Positions 32,973 to 47,300 of a stretch of DNA of 64,000 nucleotides are shown here, piece after piece (the stretch's first letter is position 1; each line of letters opens with the position of its first letter). The translations under genes were made by a program, and so were the position numbers. Under the pieces are notes generated by a model. The model was not told where the DNA came from. It was given only the letters and a program-made list of their open reading frames with translations, and searched no databases. Source of the stretch: Lotus japonicus. Taxonomy: Eukaryota; Streptophyta; Magnoliopsida; Fabales; Fabaceae. The stretch is taken from assembly GCF_012489685.1 (NCBI RefSeq), contig NC_080042.1, forward strand, positions 51,450,066 through 51,514,065, written 5' to 3'.

Positions 32973-34427
32973 GGATTTTCTCTGTCATTCCACTCTTTTG
33001 TGCTTGTAGAACTTCAATGATGGAATCAGTATCATTCATATCTTCATCTAAAATAAAATCATATAAAAATTTGATTAGGTATATATATCGTAAAAATATA
33101 CTACCATGACTAAACAATCAGACAATAGTTAAGGGTGATTTGTGTGTTCTAAAAACACTATCGTAAAAATGTCTAGTAAAAAATAAACTCATATATAGTC
33201 AAGACAAAAGTACGTTGGATGAGATACTCCTATACTCCTATAAAAAATTAAATAAATAATTAAATTTACATAGCAAGTCAATTATTTTTTAAAAGGAAAA
33301 ATCATATACTCCATATCCAAAATTATAGCAATCTACATTAATACACCAACAATACATACATGAGGGAGAGGGAGGGAGAAAGCATGTGCATGTTCAACAA
33401 AAAATTCTTAGGTACTTTTAAGTAGTGAATGTTCACAATCTGTCTAATTAATTAATTATATATAGCATCTTTCATCTTTTTTAACACAAAAAAAATTGGC
33501 CTAATTTTTTTTAGGGGCCTTAGGCAGCCACCTATTTTGACTTAAGGGCTGCACGACTTTGAGCATATATAAAACCATGTTTTGAAGTCGGTGAATAAGG
33601 AGCTAGTGTTTATAGAATGAGTTAAGCTTAGTTTCACTTAACCCTAAATATTGACCGAGTCTAATTTTTAAATTTGAACTTGACTTTAAACCGAACAAAC
33701 CTAATGTGATGCAAATTTAAGAGACATGAACTAGGACGTTGGGTGATTCACTTCATGTACACAATTGACAGTACCACCAAAGTGCTGCCACGACAATGGT
33801 AAAACAACGTGCAACCTTCAGGTTTCACTAGTTGAAATGATTGTTTGACTATTGAGCGAATGATGTGGCGTCATGTAATTAGACGAGCATATGGCATTGC
33901 AACAAGTTGTTGACAAATCCGATCCATAGCCTTGACCGAATCGGTCACTAGTTCGGTTTCTAACCCAACCGTCTGAACCGAACCCGTTTTAAACAGTTTT
34001 CTTTTATAAGCCAATGAATATAGGAGTATAAATAAAAGGAATGCAATTTAAACATAGTAACCAGTTTTTAAACACTGATTACAAGTTTTCACTTATCCAA
34101 TTTTAGGATCATTTTCCAACCCTCGTTCACATCACACACTTGTATTTTTTGAAAGAAAACCAACCTTTTACTCCCTCCGTTCCCGAAAGTTTATAGTTTA
34201 AGACTGTGGCACAAAGAGTATGAAAATAATTATTAATAGTATAATTTGACTAGATTACTCTTATTTAATTTTACCAATTGTGGAAGTCACATGCTATCAC
34301 ACCACGTGTGCCAAACACAACTTCCACGTGTATTTTCCATCTTGACGTTATTATTAAAACACTCCAAAATCAGCACACGACTTACCTCATTCAGATTCCC
34401 CTCACCTCACTATCTACACATCACTCG
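32973..34427. other. AT-rich intergenic DNA, one Stowaway-like end
   Basis: No gene. At about 34171 a single CTCCCTCCGTTCCCGAAAG terminus, typical of Stowaway/mariner elements, has no partner that I can see. The TPP2 promoter should lie in the right part of this stretch and in the following element. Confidence 0.4.
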
Positions 34428-34436
34428 GGAGTTGGG

Positions 34437-34690
34437 TTTGGCACCCCACCTATGGGGCTTGGCACCCCACTTTATCAAATACGGAATTTAAAATTCCGTA
34501 TTCTCCCTATTGAATACGGAACTTAAAATTCCGTACTGTATTTAAGCATGCGTGTCACATTTTCAACCACTCATTATATACTAAAACAGATACGGAATTT
34601 TATTTTCCGTATTGATACGGAACTTTAAATTCCGTATTTAATAAAGTGGGGTGCAAAGCCTAAGGGGGTGGGGCACCAAACTCATTTCCC
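34437..34690. mobile_element. Mutator-type MITE with four 21-bp palindromes, just upstream of TPP2
   Basis: 254 bp. The left end GGGAGTTGGGTTTGGCACC pairs with the complement of the right end GGGAAATGAGTTTGGTGCC. A perfect 9-bp duplication ACATCACTC flanks it (34428-34436, 34691-34699). Inside are four 21-bp imperfect palindromes of the form TACGGAA-N7-TTCCGTA at 34480, 34515, 34591 and 34616. It lies 134 bp before the TPP2 start codon, so it could alter the promoter or 5' UTR. Confidence 0.88.
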
Positions 34691-34823
34691 ACATCACTCC
34701 CTAGAAGCTCACGCACAACAAGAACGAGCTTCAAAGATCAACACAACCACCACCGTCATCAATCATCATCATCACCGGAACTGAGGAAGAAAGAAGAACA
34801 CGCTATTGGATTTCTCAGAATCA

Positions 34824-37800
34824 ATGCCTTGCTCTTCCTTCAGTACTGGCGGCGATAACGGCGGCGATAACAGCGGCAAGAAAAGCGATGGTTCTTCTCT
34901 CCGTAATTTCAAGCTGAACGAGTCAACCTTCTTGGCTTCACTCATGCCGAAGAAAGAAATCGCCGCAGATCGATTCATCGACGCTCACCCTACCTACGAT
35001 GGCCGCGGTGCTCTCATCGCTATCTTCGGTAACTTCCCCTACCCCTTTGACTCCCATTTCTCTGATCATTTTGTTTCTCTTTGAATTGATTTTGACTTAT
35101 CATGCTTTGTGCTGTGCTTGAATTAATCTACTTATCATGCTTTTTTTGATTGTTTAACTTGATTCCATTGAAGAATTGTATATTTTGCATATGAATAATG
35201 GTGTAAAATGAGTTCAGTTGCAATTCTCTGCTACTAAAATGTTTGTTGGGGTTATAAATCTATTGTTTGAATTCTGATGTGTTATACTGTAATTGCAAGT
35301 GATTTGTGTTGCGAAGTTGTTCAATGATTCGATATGCATGTTTACAGATTCTGGTGTAGACCCGGCTGCGGATGGATTACAGATTACCTCGGACGGGAAA
35401 CCGAAAATTCTTGATGTCATTGATTGGTAAAGAAAACTATTTCATTTTGGTCTTTTAGCTGATGCTTCTTTTGGTGTTTTGACTGGTTTTCGAATAAAGA
35501 TAAGATATCTTACCTTTTCTTTCTTCAGCACCGGGAGCGGAGATGTTGATACCTCAAAGGTGGTGAAGGCTGATGCTGATGGTTGTATTAGTGGGGCATC
35601 TGGTTAGTCCTATGGAATATTGCGTAGTCTGTTTGTATGATTACAAATAATTATGGTCAGACATTCTTCAATATATTGTAGCATTTGCTCAAGAGGTATT
35701 CGGAAAAAGAAACTACACACTCAGCTTGTGATGATGTAGCTCCTTGTTTGCTGCTGAAGCTAGACAATTATTATTATTCTTGAATTTGCCTAAAAAGAAT
35801 AAAGTTATGCATTTGATCTAAGTTATATTAAGCTTAGAAAATTGTGAAAGAAAAATTATCAATGATTGTGGGTGAAATACCGACAAGAAGAAGGGAACAA
35901 GGAGAAAAAAAAACTATGATTGTTCTTTAAGAATAGTGTTACCCCCTACCTACCTTTTGATTTTGAGAAATTTGTTATTTATTTGTGCTGGGTTCTATGG
36001 TTTCATTGACACATGTTTTGTATATGGTGTTAGGGAAGCCAAAGTGAAAAATTTGTCATTCTGTGAAGGTGAACTCATTTCAAAAGTAAATTACAAAATT
36101 TTAAACTATATAATATGTATAATTTAAAGGATTTACTTTTTAATAAGTATAATGTGAAGGACTTTGTACAAGCATTTGGAGGCTATGTCGTGTGTATGGT
36201 CTAGTGAGGCTTTTCCTTAGTGCTAATCATCAAACTTAAATATGAATGGATCAATGAAGCGACTCTTAGGGGGTTTTCACACTACTCTTGCTTGTGAAAT
36301 GTTTGCTGAATAATAATCCTGGTATGCTGAGTATGGCAGTCTGAAAATTAAGCGACTATTGGGGTTTTTTTTCACACTTCTCTTAACCTTTGTGCTTGTT
36401 TCTTCCTTTTTGTTAGTCAAGGTAAATGAAACATTGAATTACTAATCTCTTGTCCTTGCTTCACCCATTCGTGAACAATATTTAACAGGGGCATCTCTGG
36501 TTATCAATACTTCGTGGAAAAATCCTTCTGGTGAATGGCATGTGGGCTATAAATTGGTTTATGAGCTCTTTACAGAAACATTGACTTCTCGTTTGAAGGT
36601 AGAATTACAGTTTTATGAAGTATTTTAGTTTCTCTCTAGGCCTCTTACATCTGGTTCATACATCTAATTTGTGTTTTCACCTTCTGAAATGTTCATTTGC
36701 AGAAAGAAAGAAAGAAAAAGTGGGATGAGAAAAACCAGGAGGATATTGCAAGGGCTGTTAAACAGCTTAATGATTTTGATAAGGTACATTAGAAAATTTG
36801 ATTGTTTCTTATTACTTATGCTGGATTGGTAGAATAGAACCTGAAATTACATATAATGTCCTCATAACTCTTGACATTTTGTTTAGCAGGAATCTAATGT
36901 TTCAAGGGCAAGCTGTTCATGTGTTTTCTTTTCATTATTGCATTTTCTTATCTAAGTATTTTATCCCATGACCCATTGTGGTTGCATAATTAGTACGGTT
37001 TTTGAGAAACAAAAATAAAATTCTCCTTTGATCTCTGATTCCAACCTGCTTATTTGTTTAGTTTTCTTGATATTGTTGCTGGAAATACCCACAACCATAA
37101 GTAGTAGCACCTTTTATGCTCTTACGAGCAGAAGTGAAGGAAAAGAAACTAAAAGATTAACTGGAGCTTATGAAAATAAATATAAATTTTACTTTGTGAG
37201 GTACACTATTATTTCCTTTTGGATGCTCACTTAACAAGATCAAATCTGTATTTGAATGCTTGTTGAATTTTTTTTCTTAAATTTAATTACCGGATCAAGT
37301 TGCAGATGATACTCCTAATTTATATCTTGCTTCTCTAGATATGATTTTCTTTGCTTTTATATCATGTCTTATTCCATATAACTCAAAACATGATGCATTT
37401 TCTAGCAACACATCAAGGTGGATGATGCGAAACTTAAAAGGGTTCGTGAAGATCTCCAGAATAGGCTTGATCTTCTGAGAAGGCTTTCTGAGGTTGGTGT
37501 TGAGCATGTCACATTTCCCGCCCCCTCCCCCAAGAAACTAGTCCCTCCGTTCCTATTTATAAGACCCTTTGGCCTTTAGACATACTTGGTGTCCCTTTAT
37601 ATAAGATCCCCTACTAGATTTTAGGAATATTTATTGTCTTTTTCTCTATATACCCCTTGTATTTATTCAACTTTTGTAATTCCAATGTTTAGATTACCAG
37701 TTATAATTAATTCTTTTTCACACTACCCAATACATTAATTAAGGGTGAAGATAGAAGGTTGTATAAACTTTTTTAAAACCAATACATTAATTAATCTCAT

Positions 37801-40800
37801 TACTTGTTTTCTTAATAAGCGTGATTATCTTAAGCAGGTCTTATACTCCCTCCGTTCCTAAATATAAGACCTAATACAAAAAATTGCGCTTATTAAGAAA
37901 ACATTAAATGTGTTCAATTAGTGTATTGGTTTTTTAAAAATGCATACATTCCTCCATATTTACCCTTTGTCATTTTCTCTCACTAATTAATGGCAAGTGG
38001 TAATCAAAACTTGGGAATTGAAAACATATAATTAATGTGGAGGGTAAAAATGGAAGAGTACAAAACCTTTTGTTAGATTATTGTAACTAGGCCTTATATT
38101 TAGGAACTTCAAAATTTTGAAACTAGGTCTTATATTTAGGAACGGAGGGAGTAAATAGGAAAGGGGGAAGTATGTTTTTTCTACCTCTCACTCTTATGTC
38201 AAAGACTAACAGAAAGTGACATATTTATATTTGTGTTTGCTTTCTCACCCAAAATTTTATCAATTGAAATTCCTTAGTTCTAAAAGGGAGTGTGTGTTTT
38301 AGAGCTATGATGATAAAGGGCCAGCTATAGATGCTGTTGTCTGGCATGACGGAGAGGTCTGGAGAGTTGCTCTTGACACACAAAGTCTTGAGGATGATCC
38401 TGATTGTGGGAAGCTTGCCAATTTTGTGCCTTTAACTAATTATAGGTACATTTAGTTTCTGATGCTAATATTAGTATTTATTCTAAATGTCAATCTTAGT
38501 TGATATCTTCTGTGCAGAGATGTCTCTTGAAATTAGTAGATTCTTAGTTTTGGCAACAGATATTCAAATCCCAACATGAACAACCTTTTCTTCGCTTGTC
38601 GCTGCATACAGACTTTGATTTGGAAACCATGTCCTATTGATTCATAATTATAACTTGTTTCCTTGTGTTATTATTCCTACTTCAATAATAGAAAAATTGC
38701 TGCAGTAAAAGTTATATATACAAAGATATACTGTTTGTTCAAAATAAATAAAGGTAAATGTGAAATGAGTTGAATGGAATGGACACTTCAGTGAGTTGTT
38801 CATGTATTTTTCTGAAATCTTTCTTTTGAAATGCTTTTGCTCTAACTTTGATGTTATATTCATCAATTTTAATAGTTTTATCATTTTTTTGGTTGTACAA
38901 TCGTCAAATTTTACAATTTAGATGAAATTATGAAAACCACACTTTTCTATGTATTTGGTTAATCTACTCTGTATAGGAGTATAAATACTTCTCCTATACT
39001 CTGGGCTTAGGTTCTATACTGGTTTATTATTACTGAACAAAAAAATAAAATGTTATTATTTCCCAGAAAAGGAGCAACCTAGCAACCTAACAATTAAGCC
39101 TGTAGAGCTCAATGATTCCCCACCTTTATCATAGGGTGAGTTCTCAAGTCCAGGTGGCCCAGCTGGCCAAGGAAATGATCCGTAGTCAATCCTATTTCCG
39201 ATAGGAGCAATTGACAATTAAATATTTATGTTAAATTTGGGATAGGCCTAACTCAACCCAAAACTTAGCTCGTAAGATAAGGATTGCAAAGGCCTTTATA
39301 AGCTCTATGCTGGCTTTATCTCTAGTCGATGTAGGATCTCAACACTTCCCCTCACGCCCAGGAGGAGACATCTGGAGCGTGGAGATTATAGGACTTTTTG
39401 CTTTTATAGCACTGAAAATCTGTGGGGCAAGGTTGATTGCACTGGGGGGGCTAGGTAAGTTGCACAAGGAATCCTCAGTTCCTTGTGCAATATCGGATCT
39501 AGAAAAGTCTCTAATACCATCTTAAATTTGGGCTATGCCTTACCCACCCAAAAGCTAGCTCATTAGTAAGGATTGCCGAAGCCTTTATAAGCTCTATGTT
39601 GGCCTTATCTCTAATCGATGTGGGATCTCAACAATTTTCTCGCGCAATAAAAAAGTAAATGACTATAGAATGGATTAATCCGGATATTCCGAACATCTTG
39701 GTCCAAGTATGTTGGATATGTCTTCGCTCAATTGATTGGAGAATTCTTAGAGCTCGTGGTGGTTGATTTTGAGATGTTTCTGTCGTAGTTGATTTTAAGA
39801 TGTTTCTATCGTAGTTGACTTTTCCGTTGAAGGAATTTATTTGGTGTTAATATTGAAGCAATTATCATTTTGTTTTGATTTTAGTATGTAATAAAATCTT
39901 AAATGACTTCATTTCCAACTGTGACAACCTATTCTTTCAGGATTGAGAGGAAGCATGGCGTCTTCAGCAAATTAGATGCTTGTACATTTGTTGTTAATGT
40001 GTATAATGATGGAAATGTCTTAAGTGTTGTAACAGACTGTTCTCCCCATGCCACCCATGTTGCCGGTATAGCTAGTGCTTTCCACCCGAAGGTAGTTTTA
40101 TCTGTATAATGCAATTCATATGAGAAACAGTTTAGTGTGTACATTTTGATACATGATATTGTTATTAGGAGCCCTCACTGAATGGAGTTGCACCTGGCGC
40201 ACAATTAATATCTTGCAAAATTGGCGATTCTCGCTTAGGTTCAATGGAAACTGGAACTGGTTTGACTCGGGCACTGATAGCTGCTGTGGAGGTACTTCAA
40301 ATATTTTTCTTTTCCTCTTTAGCTGATTACCCTTGCTATTCTAACAATGAAATAAGATTTGTCTTCGATATTTGTATGTATGGCAGATTGAGTTTGTTAC
40401 TTTGTTTTAGGATTTTATAATGTCTGGTATAAGTAAGAATTTTAGTGATGACATTCTACATTTCTTTTTTCAGCATAAATGCGATCTTATCAACATGAGT
40501 TATGGTGAAGCAACATTACTGCCAGACTATGGACGCTTCATTGACCTAGTGAATGAAGTATTTTCTCAGACTTTAATTTTAACTGGGCATTTATATATTT
40601 TTCTTTGCCATTTCCTATTCTCTAAGTTACAGATGTGTTGATTAATTTACATCTAGGCGGTGAACAAGCACCGTCTGATATTTGTGAGCAGTGCTGGTAA
40701 TAGTGGGCCAGGATTGAGCACTGTCGGTGCACCCGGCGGTACAGCTTCGAGTATTATAGGAGTTGGTGCATATGTTTCTCCTGCTATGGCTGCTGGTGCT

Positions 40801-43800
40801 CATTGTGTTGTTGAACCTCCATCTGAGGGGCTTGAATACACATGGTATATTTGCTTTTCTGAGAACTTTCTAATTGGATGGCCTCCATATCCTTGAAATT
40901 TTACATAAATTTTCATTGCATAATTGATTAGATTAACTTTGCAGGTCGAGCCGAGGACCAACAGCTGATGGAGACCTTGGTGTTTGTATAAGTGCTCCTG
41001 GTGGTGCTGTTGCTCCTGTTCCTACATGGACTCTTCAACGACGTATGCTGATGAATGGGACATCTATGGCATCACCTTCAGCCTGTGGAGGAATAGCATT
41101 GCTCATAAGTGCAATGAAGGTTCATAGATGCGGTTTATTTGAAGCTTATCTTAATTAGTTGGTATTCCTTTGCACTCATATCCATAGTTTTCTGAGTGTA
41201 TTATCTCTATGCAGGCTGAAGGAATTGCTGTGAGTCCATATAGTGTGAGGAAGGCTCTTGAGAATACGTCAGTTCCCATAGGTGATTTACCTGAGGATAA
41301 GCTATCCACTGGACAAGGGCTTATGCAAGTTGACAAGTTAGATAAATTTCCCAATCTTTCATGCAAGATTTAATTTTATTAGATTTGTATTGACTTAAAT
41401 TATATAATCCATGACAGGGCTTTCGAATATATACAGAAGTGTCAAAATATTCCATGTGTTTGGTATCAAATAAACATCAATCAATCGGGAAAAACAAGTA
41501 AGTTTACATTATGCCATTGACATTTCACCTTCCCATCATATATATCCAAAGGGAAAGATATTATCTTTTGTCTTTCTTTTATATTTGTAACTAAAAAAAG
41601 TGTTTGTTTAGCATGTTAGTACTACATGAGAGATATACACAGTCCATATGCCTTGTTGTAATAGCTTAAGATTTTGGGATAATTGGTTCATTTCATGATA
41701 TTGGAGCCTCCATGACCATGTGATCTAGAGTTGAACTCCCATTATTTTAGTAACGTAAAATTAAATTTCAGCATTAGGTGAGGTTGTCTTTTGCGTATTG
41801 TCCATGCTTCAATTCAAGCCTGAAAAGCTCTTTCACGAGGGGCATATTGGATTTGAAAATGTTCATAGCCTTCACGTAATAGGTAGTTTGTTTACACACT
41901 ACATGTAATTGAGTTACTTGAGGAAATAGGTTGCAAAACTTTCTATTATAAATAGTCAAGCTATTTCTTCAATAGGAATGTGCATCCGTATGTTGCTAGT
42001 GGGAAAGAACTTTGTCTTGAAAATAAATGAGTCTGATTGATCGTGTATAGAAGCTCTACAATGCATCAGATGACTACCCAATTGTGTCTTTCATAGGCAA
42101 CTTTACTTTGTGTTTGCAAGATGGATATTCTATGACTTGAACACGTGACCTTGTTGTCACATGGCAACAACTCTAACCGTTGTACGAAGTTTGAAAAACA
42201 ATAACATTTACATCATGAATGTTTACATGTTACTTGTGTTAGAGGATAAGCTAGATTGTAATAAGATACAACGTTAACTAAGAGCATGCATTTGATAGCA
42301 AACTTACATCCATTTGTGTTATTGCTAATGGCAGATCCTTCATCAAGGGGCATCTACCTTAGAGAGCCTAGTGCTTGTCGACAATCGACTGAGGTAAGAT
42401 CATTCATAAATTTGGTAAAACTTTTTCATATTATAATCTTTTTATCAGATACCAATAAATTTTAGCCAGTCCTTTGTTATTTCAATTTTTTTACTTGTGG
42501 TTTCATCGCAGTGGACAGTGCAAGTTAGTCCCAAATTTCATGAAGATGCCAGCAACTTTGAGGAATTGATTCCATTTGAGGAGTGCATTGAGTTACAATC
42601 TACTGGAGAGACCATTGTGAAGGTCCCTGACTATCTATTGCTTACTCATAATGGTCGCACCTTCAAGTTAGTATGCTTTTCTTCCCTAATATGTTTTCAT
42701 TCTTAGCATATATGATGAAAAGATAACATCAAATGTGTTGCTAAATTAGTTTTACCCTTAAATAACTTTTTGGTGATAAGTTGAAGTCACAGCATACTTG
42801 ATAATTGTTACTTAAGTATTAATGTCCATTATGCATATGGGGATGTTTCCATTAGTCCTATTCTTTTATTTGAAATTCTATTTATGTCACAATCCAAATT
42901 GGGGATGGATGACCAGTATAAACAAGACGACAATAGGCTCATCTAAGTCATGCAAGCTCACACTTATGGGTAATTAACAAGTAACACCTGATCTAATGAC
43001 CACTAATTTGGACATGTACTTGTTTGGCAAGTAAAACATGATATGCAGGTAATTAATTCTCCAAGTGAAACACACATTCTAAATTAAACCATTACAAATC
43101 CAATCCAAACCCTGGCGTAGACAGTTAAGAAAGTAGTTTTGAACAACTTAAAATGTAATATCATCATTATAACATCATCCATGAGGGTGAATTCACTAGG
43201 CAGTTGTGAAACACCATGAGCATATTTATTTCCACCGTGTTTCTGTTGAATGATGTTAATTTTGTAGTTTTGTTTTCTTAATGACTTATGATTTGTTTTC
43301 TTCCGCTTTCAGTGTAGTTGTAGATCCTTCCAATCTATGTGATGGTCTTCATTATTATGAGGTCTATGGTATTGACTGCAAAGCTCCATGGCGTGGTCCT
43401 CTTTTCAGAATTCCAATTACCATAACAAAGGCCAAGGCTGTAACTAACCAGCCTCCACAAGTTTCATTTTCAAATATGTTATTTCAACCAGGTGTGCTTC
43501 CATTAAGTTAATCTCCATGCTTCTTTCTGCTGCTTTTGTACTAAGGTTACAGTCTGGGATCTCCCAATAGGCTATGTTTGGAAAAATAGCTTATAAACTA
43601 GCTGATAGTTGGAAAGCTAAATTTGAGCTTAAAGATTTTAAGGTAGATAATTAAATTTGGAGTGTTCAGTAAAATATAGGTTGTCAATCGTGTATGATAG
43701 CAGAGCTATACGCCACGTTGCAGCCAGGTTACTTTGAGATATATTTTTTACTCCTGCCTAGCCCTATGTTTTCTGGCCAAGTCTGAGGTTCTGTTTGTTT

Positions 43801-44343
43801 TTACCTAGTGCTTTCACTTTTTTCCAACTTTGAAGCAAACACTGTTTACCAGAAATCATAGAAGCCCCAAATTCTGAAGTCCTAACAACAAGAATATGGA
43901 TAAAAGTAAATGAAAAGTGTTGAAGATGACACCGTGATTTTTATCCTGGTTCACTCTCCAACTGGGCTACATCCAGGTCCCAACGTGGAATGAGATTCGT
44001 GGTAATCGATTTCCATTAGTTGTTTTCTCTCTGCAGTATTCCAATACCCAGATCTAAGTATGAACTTTCCTAATGAGGATCTAAGCTATAAAGCAATAAA
44101 AGTCTAAAACTATTATAAGTCTTCAACTTTATGCTTGAGATCTTCATTCCTTTTATTTTTTTGTTGGTGTTGTTGCTATCATCAAAACCTTACCAAAGTT
44201 CAAGGAGTAGACACTTCACATTTCTCAGGGGTCTTTTCTTTCCCCTAATGTTGGAAATTGCAGAATTTTCAAATATTTATCGTATTGCATTTACAATTCT
44301 GGTCTAGTTTCTGGTATTTAGTCCAAAAATCATTGTTTACTCT

Positions 44344-44381
<38 letters not shown>

Positions 44382-47300
44382 TTATTTAGTCAGGCTACTG
44401 ATATACATGTATTTCATTAGGGTGAGTATAAATATATCACAAGTGTCCAACACGCCCACTCCATATACTAATCCTAACCCAAATAGGAAAGTGCATATTT
44501 TATTCATAGTCTAATACTTTAAGATATTTGCTTTATGTTTCTTGCTTCAATAGGCCATATAGAAAGGAGATACATAGAAGTGCCACATGGTGCGTCTTGG
44601 GCTGAAGCAACAATGAAAACATCAGGATTTGACACAGCTCGAAGATTTTATTTGGACGCTGTTCAGGTGCATTATACGAAGCAGTGATACTTGCATTATC
44701 TTTATCCAATCCCAATACTATTGGATACTTAACTGTTTCTCCCCCCTTCTCTCTCTTTTAAATTGTCTAATTCTAATACAGTTGTGGCACTTTAGGATGC
44801 ATCTGATTAGGTTTCAGTACGGCTTAAAACCTTCTATTTGAACACGTAACTTTTCAATTCCTTTGCACGGGAATCGTGACTCTTTTGATCCTTATTCTTA
44901 GCCTAAGTGTCAGTATCAACATAACATTTTTTGCTTGTTTTTTTTTCCTATGTCCATTTCGAAACGTGACTTTTTTTTTCATCTGCAAGTTACATATTTG
45001 TGGCATTAAAAGTTAGCTGCATATTTTCTAAATCCGACTGAAGCCATATTCTATTTTTGTAAGCTATGTTAAAAAGTATGTTCTTGGTTTCTTATGTTCT
45101 GTGATCATTTTTAATGCACATCTATATACTTAGATATATCGGGTCTTATATTTTTAAAGAACCAACTGTCTTCCTCATATTTGTATTGTATCTAGTACTC
45201 GTGTCCTAATTATTTGCCATTGGTTATAACGTGAAGCTTGAAATGCCAGATCAGGGTGGTCCTTTTTGACATGTTTTTTTATGTCCAGATGTGCCCATTG
45301 CAAAGACCTTTGAAATGGGAGAGTGTTGCAACGTTTCCTTCCCCTGCTTCCAAAAGCTTTGCCTTTAGGGTAGTAAGTGGTCAGACATTGGAATTAGTCA
45401 TTGCTCAGTTTTGGTCAAGCGGCATAGGAAGTCATGATACTGCCAGTGTGGATTTTGAGGTAACAGAATTCGTATTTTTAAGATGAATTTGTTTTCACTT
45501 ACTGTATTTGGAATTGGATATAATAAATTGAAAAACCTTCCTATAACTTTTAGTAGTTGGTCTGAATGATGTATTGTAATTCCTATATATCATCTTGGCT
45601 TGCATGTAAAAGGGTTGATAATTTGTCAATTAACTCTTCAGGGAACTTAAATTACAAGCGTTGAAATGATTGAACAGTAAAGGTCATAAACAAATGTTTT
45701 TGTCCTTCCTCATGGTATTCTATGGTTTTCCTTTGATACGGTTGCAGCCTCTGAAGAAAGCATTGATCGAATTTTCTTCTAGAATGGATTTATTTTCGAT
45801 ATTTTTTCATGTATGATCTCTTTTAAAAAGTAAGGATCTGGTGTATTATTTCATTCCTCATTGTAGATACAAACCTTGCTGTTGATTTAAAATTTCAGGT
45901 TGCGTTTCATGGGATAAAAGTCAACCAAGAAGTCATACTTGATGGTAGTGAGGCGCCAGTCAGACTTGATGCTGAAACACTACTGGGGTCTGAGGAACTT
46001 GTGCCTGTGGCTATTCTAAACAAGGTTATCTTTTTAAAGCATACTTTCACTTTCTTTTTCTGATAATCTTTTATGCTGGTGATGTTGGGTACCAATGAGG
46101 TTACCCTGTTCTATTAATGTACATTGAACTTGCAGATTAAGGTCCCATATCGACCAATAGATTCTAAGATTAGTGCACTTTCAACAGATCGTGACAAGCT
46201 GCCCTCTGGAAAGCAGATACTAGCACTGACTTTGACGTGAGTTATAAATTTCGTTTTCTTTATCATTTGTCTGAAGATCATTAGAAGCCCCTTTCTAAGT
46301 ATTCTGCTTTTGCAGGTACAAGATTAAATTGGAAGATGGAGCAAAAGTGAAACCTCAAATACCATTACTAAATAACCGGATATATGACACTAAATTTGAG
46401 TCTCAGTTCTTTATGATTTCTGACTCAAATAAGGTAAACAAATATTTAATTTCCTTTTTCTTTTGAAAATGAATGGAATAATTTTCATTTAGATGCTTTT
46501 TCGTCAATCAAATGAATATTAAATTGCATGTAACTTGTGCTCATATTTAGACATGATTTTATATTGCTTATTATGACAAATTTCCATTAGGCTATTGTGA
46601 TGCCCTAGTTGACAAGGACCGCTGGTTGTGAGATATATAACCTTTTGGTGATGGTATATGTGAATCTATGATAGTGTGCCCAGCATTATTCTTTATAGCA
46701 TGATGACACTGTTTCTTCGTTGGATTCCAACATTTTTTGTATTATGGTAGCTCTTTGTTTGCTTTGTATATTTATCTTTCTCTGGCATTTTCACTGTTCT
46801 GATTATAGCGCGTATATTCATGTGGAGATGTCTATCCAAGCTCTTCTAATCTTCCCAAAGGAGAATATAATTTACAGCTATACTTGAGGTACTTAACTCT
46901 TTCTGAGCATATGTTCTGGATGATTGCACATAGTGGAGCTTGCTGAAGACCTGATGATACTTATTAACTTGCTATGAATTTTGTATGTTTGGAAATATAT
47001 TTTGAATTCAATGGTAGTGGTTGAACAATAGTGAGCTAGTATTGTTTAGAGGACTAGGAAGCTTGATTTAACTGTAAATAATTGCAATAAGAAAGCTAGC
47101 ATTTGTATTGCAATTTGCAAGTTGAATATTTCTAGTTTTATGAAAGGATTACACATAAAGTTCCATTCTATTCCTTTACATTCATGATAATTTATTTGTT
47201 TCATCGCAAGTTGAATATTTCTAGTTTTATGAAAGGTTTATACATCAAGTTCCATTCTACTTATTCCTCTACATTCATAAAAATTTATTTGTTTCAGGCA

